Shown here piece after piece: positions 15,852-18,107 of a stretch of DNA of 18,107 nt. The DNA lies in the NCBI GenBank assembly GCA_043770215.1, contig JAYVIQ010000112.1, positions 1 to 18,107 of the forward strand. Reading direction: 5' to 3'. Under the pieces are notes generated by a model. The model was not told the DNA's origin. It did not search any database and saw only the letters and a list, made by a program, of their open reading frames with translations. This DNA comes from JAYVIQ01 sp043770215 (lineage in GTDB: Bacteria > Bacteroidota > Bacteroidia > Cytophagales > JAAEPT01). How positions within the stretch are numbered: position 1 is the first letter of the stretch; every line of letters begins with the position of its first letter. Position numbers and translations under genes: made by a program.

Positions 15852-16268
15852 ATGATACGTACAGCCAAAGCCCATTGGGAAGGAAATCTTAAAGAAGGAA
15901 AAGGAACATTAACTACTCAAAGTGGTGTTCTAGAAAGCACAAATTACAGTTTCAAAACACGTTTTGAAGAGGGTATAAAAGGCACAAATCCAGAGGAATT
16001 ATTGGCTGCAGCACATGCAGGTTGTTTTACAATGGCAGTTTCATCTATGCTAAATGCCAAAGACCTAAAAGCAAATAAACTAGATACCCTTGCCAGTTTG
16101 ACAATAGAAGGATTGAAAATTACAGGGATACATTTAAATATAACAGCGGCTGTACCAGGAATAAATGCTGCAGAATTTGAAACAATTACAAAAGATGCTG
16201 AAAAAAACTGTTTAATATCTAAAATTTTAAACATACCAATAACATCTGAAGCTCACTTTGAAATCTAA
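15852..16268 (+). CDS. OsmC family peroxiredoxin
   Basis: The 138-residue protein matches the OsmC subgroup. It has TAKAHWEGNLKEGKGTL at the start, Arg37 in TRFEEG, NPEELLAAAHAGCFTMA with Glu49 and the peroxidatic Cys58, and AEKNCLISKIL with the second Cys120. The two cysteines and the Arg/Glu pair form the thiol peroxidase centre, which reduces organic hydroperoxides; the active site is shared between two subunits. OsmC proteins respond to osmotic and oxidative stress in many bacteria, which fits the neighbours. The ATG follows a run of seven A's. It is 61 bases after the dehydrogenase, so it may have its own promoter, and it leads into the next two genes with short gaps. Confidence 0.94.
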   Translation: MIRTAKAHWEGNLKEGKGTLTTQSGVLESTNYSFKTRFEEGIKGTNPEELLAAAHAGCFTMAVSSMLNAKDLKANKLDTLASLTIEGLKITGIHLNITAAVPGINAAEFETITKDAEKNCLISKILNIPITSEAHFEI

Positions 16269-16279
16269 AATTAACAATT

Positions 16280-16789
16280 ATGTCTACTATAGAAAATTTA
16301 AACAAAGAAGAAGGAATTATAAAATTGAAAAAAATTGTTGAAGATATAAAGTTTTGTTTTTTTCAAACCAATACAAAGCATGATACCATAAACCCTTCTA
16401 CAATTATGACGGCTCAAACCGTAGATGAAGATGGCAATATTTGGTTTTTTAGCGGTATTGATAGCGAAAGAAATAGCGAAATCAAAACAAATAAAAAAGT
16501 ACAATTGTATTTTTCTAGTCCTGAAAAAAACTCCTATTTATCTGTAAATGCACATGCAAGCATTGTTTTAGATAAAAGTAAAATTTCAGAATTGTGGAAC
16601 CCACTATTAAAAATTTGGTTCAAAGATGGCATAGAGGATAACAACATTTCACTTATAAAAGTAGCCACAAAAACAGCCAACTATTGGGACAGTGAAAACG
16701 GAAAAATGATCAGTTTTTTTAAAATGATTTCCGCAGTTATAAGAGGAAATGATACTATAGATTCAAAACAAGGGAAAATAAATTTATAA
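16280..16789 (+). CDS. General stress protein 26-like (pyridoxamine 5'-phosphate oxidase fold)
   Basis: The 169 residues have the split-barrel flavin-binding fold of general stress protein 26. An N-terminal helix (NKEEGIIKLKKIVEDI) is followed by strands PSTIMTAQTVDEDGNIWFFS (40-59), SERNSEIKTNKKVQLYFSSP and YLSVNAHASIVLD, then the typical helix segment KISELWNPLLKIWFKDGIED and TANYWDSENGK near the end. Members bind FMN or FAD in a dimer and do not oxidise pyridoxamine phosphate; a role in stress survival is reported for the group, but the reaction is unclear. The gene starts 11 bases after OsmC and ends 3 bases before the DJ-1-like gene, so the three are probably one operon. Confidence 0.9.
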   Translation: MSTIENLNKEEGIIKLKKIVEDIKFCFFQTNTKHDTINPSTIMTAQTVDEDGNIWFFSGIDSERNSEIKTNKKVQLYFSSPEKNSYLSVNAHASIVLDKSKISELWNPLLKIWFKDGIEDNNISLIKVATKTANYWDSENGKMISFFKMISAVIRGNDTIDSKQGKINL

Positions 16790-16792
16790 AAA

Positions 16793-17473
16793 ATGAAAAT
16801 ATTAATTGTTCTAACATCGCACGATAAATTAGGAAACACAAACGAAAAAACAGGTTTTTGGATAGAAGAATTTGCCACACCTTACTACATATTCAAAGAT
16901 GCTGGAGTAGAAATGGTTTTAGCTTCTCCAAAAGGCGGACAACCTCCCATAGATCCAAAAAGCGATACCCCAGAAAACCAAACGGAAGCAACAATTAGAT
17001 ATAAAAAAGATGAAAAGTTATTGAAATTAATGGCTGAGACTAAAAGTTTAAAAGATGTTTCTGCCCAAAATTTTGATGCTATTTTTTACCCTGGAGGTCA
17101 TGGTCCTTTATGGGATTTAGCCACAGATAAAAATTCTATAAAACTAATAGAAGATTTTTGGGATGAAAAAAAACCAGTTGCTACTGTATGTCATTCTCCA
17201 TCAGTTTTGCTAAATGTAAAAGATGAAGATGGTGTTTTTTTGGTTAAAGGAAAAAAGGTCACAGGTTTTTCTAATACAGAAGAGATAGCAGTAAAACTAG
17301 ATAATATTGTTCCTTTTTTACTTGAAGATGAATTAAAAAAGAAAGGTGGTATTTACTCTAAAACAGAAGATTGGTCTAGTCATGTGGTAATGGATGGATT
17401 ACTAATCACTGGGCAAAACCCTGCCTCATCTAGAGCCGTAGCCAAAGAGTTGTTAAAAGTTCTAAAAAAATAA
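16793..17473 (+). CDS. DJ-1/PfpI family protein, Hsp31-like (possible glyoxalase III)
   Basis: The 226-residue protein has the DJ-1/PfpI Rossmann-like fold. ILIVLTSHDKLGN is followed by TGFWIEEFATPYYIFKDAG (20-38; Glu25 or Glu26 is the conserved acid), VLASPKGGQPPIDPKS, AIFYPGGHGPLWDLA and the nucleophile elbow VATVCHSPSVLL with Cys133 and His134. The GFWxEE and DPKS features match the Hsp31/glutamine-amidotransferase-like class, some of which turn methylglyoxal into D-lactate without glutathione; others act as chaperones. I infer, but cannot prove, the glyoxalase activity. The gene is 3 bases after the flavin-fold protein, and the J-protein begins 10 bases after its stop. Confidence 0.92.
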   Translation: MKILIVLTSHDKLGNTNEKTGFWIEEFATPYYIFKDAGVEMVLASPKGGQPPIDPKSDTPENQTEATIRYKKDEKLLKLMAETKSLKDVSAQNFDAIFYPGGHGPLWDLATDKNSIKLIEDFWDEKKPVATVCHSPSVLLNVKDEDGVFLVKGKKVTGFSNTEEIAVKLDNIVPFLLEDELKKKGGIYSKTEDWSSHVVMDGLLITGQNPASSRAVAKELLKVLKK

Positions 17474-17483
17474 ACTTGTACTT

Positions 17484-18107
17484 GTGGATTACAAAGATTA
17501 CTACAAAATACTAGAAATCGATAAAAAAGCCACACCCGCAGAAGTGAAAAAGGCATACAGAACTTTAGCAAAAAAAAATCATCCTGATAAAAACATAGGT
17601 AATAAAAAAGCAGAAGACCTTTTTAAATCTATTAATGAGGCGAACGAAATTTTGGGAAATCCTGAGAAACGCAAACAATATGACGAGCTAGGCAAAAATT
17701 GGCAACAAAATCCACAACAGCAATACCAACAAAGAAATCCCAATCATCAAGACCGTAAAGGAAATCAAGGTTTTGATGGCAGCAATAAAGAAGAGGATTT
17801 TTTAGATTTTTTTAAGCAGTTTTTTGAACAACAAAGAAGTAGTAAAAGACAAGAGAGTCAAGCCAAAAAAGGAGATGATTATGAAACCGAGTTAGAAATT
17901 TCACTCCAAGAAGCTTATTCTGGAACTAGTAGAATTATTCATTTAGAAAATGAAAAATTAAGAATCACTACAAAACCAGGTTCTTACAATGACCAGCGGC
18001 TACGTATAAAAAACAAAGGCGGTAAAGGAGGTTCAGAAGGTCATAATGGCGATTTATTTGTTAAAATTAGAGTGGCAGATAATGCTAAAATTTTTCGAAA
18101 AGGAGAT
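17484..18107 (+). CDS. CbpA-type DnaJ family co-chaperone (partial, runs off the end)
   Basis: An open frame of 208 codons reaches the last base. It starts with a J-domain: DYKDYYKILEIDKKATPAEV, the HPD triad at residues 33-35 that stimulates DnaK ATPase, and NPEKRKQYDELGKNW at about 66-80. A Gln/Asn-rich linker with Phe-Phe motifs (about 80-125) follows, then the first part of the C-terminal substrate-binding domain (ETELEISLQEAYSGTSR, then GDLFVKIRV). There is no Cys-rich zinc region, so it is a class B/CbpA-like J-protein. The start must be GTG at 17484: an in-frame TAA lies at 17463 and no ATG or TTG occurs between. It begins 10 bases after the DJ-1-like gene, so it is probably co-transcribed. 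Confidence 0.92.
   Translation, partial: MDYKDYYKILEIDKKATPAEVKKAYRTLAKKNHPDKNIGNKKAEDLFKSINEANEILGNPEKRKQYDELGKNWQQNPQQQYQQRNPNHQDRKGNQGFDGSNKEEDFLDFFKQFFEQQRSSKRQESQAKKGDDYETELEISLQEAYSGTSRIIHLENEKLRITTKPGSYNDQRLRIKNKGGKGGSEGHNGDLFVKIRVADNAKIFRKGD

Overview
The window is strongly AT-rich DNA from a member of the Bacteroidota, most likely Flavobacteriaceae. The support is A-rich leaders before start codons in place of Shine-Dalgarno sites, an OmpA protein with thrombospondin type-3 calcium repeats, three-BON-domain and SHOCT stress proteins, and a GH130/GT4 gene pair. I see no rRNA, tRNA, CRISPR array, transposase or replication origin.

Left part (1-3572): three genes lie between two directly repeated copies of a hairpin element. 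They encode a VOC (glyoxalase/extradiol-dioxygenase fold) enzyme, a YdjM-type membrane-bound metal-dependent hydrolase, and a convergent phospholipase D/cardiolipin-synthase-like protein. The right copy of the element (3402-3572) is complete, has terminal inverted repeats and looks like a small non-autonomous element. The left copy is cut by the window edge.

Middle (3763-6792): a tightly coupled ABC exporter operon made of a lipoprotein membrane-fusion adaptor, an FtsX/MacB-type permease and a LolD/MacB-type ATPase. The ATPase frame is broken by one missing base in a run of A's; the remaining 3' part, including the H-loop, is intact in the other frame.

Right part (6880-18107): a long run of same-strand genes that reads as an envelope and general-stress island. 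It begins with an OmpA/TSP3 outer-membrane protein ending at a clear terminator. Next comes a DUF305 lipoprotein, GH130 and GT4-fusion operon with overlapping or nearly touching genes. It continues with a cytoplasmic triple-BON protein, Dps, a SHOCT membrane protein, a small acidic protein coupled to a D-2-hydroxyacid dehydrogenase, OsmC, a general-stress-26-like flavin-fold protein, a DJ-1/Hsp31-like protein and the start of a CbpA-type J-protein that runs off the end. Together these suggest protection against oxidative, osmotic and carbonyl stress. The Hsp31-like protein and the D-lactate-type dehydrogenase could form a methylglyoxal-to-pyruvate route (inference).

Three observations deserve most attention: the hairpin elements, including a diverged third relative after dps; TATAAC/ACAACT boxes repeated at exactly 24 bp upstream of two stress transcription units, with a looser version at a third; and the DUF305-GH130-GT4/helical-barrel operon, whose carbohydrate product is unknown.
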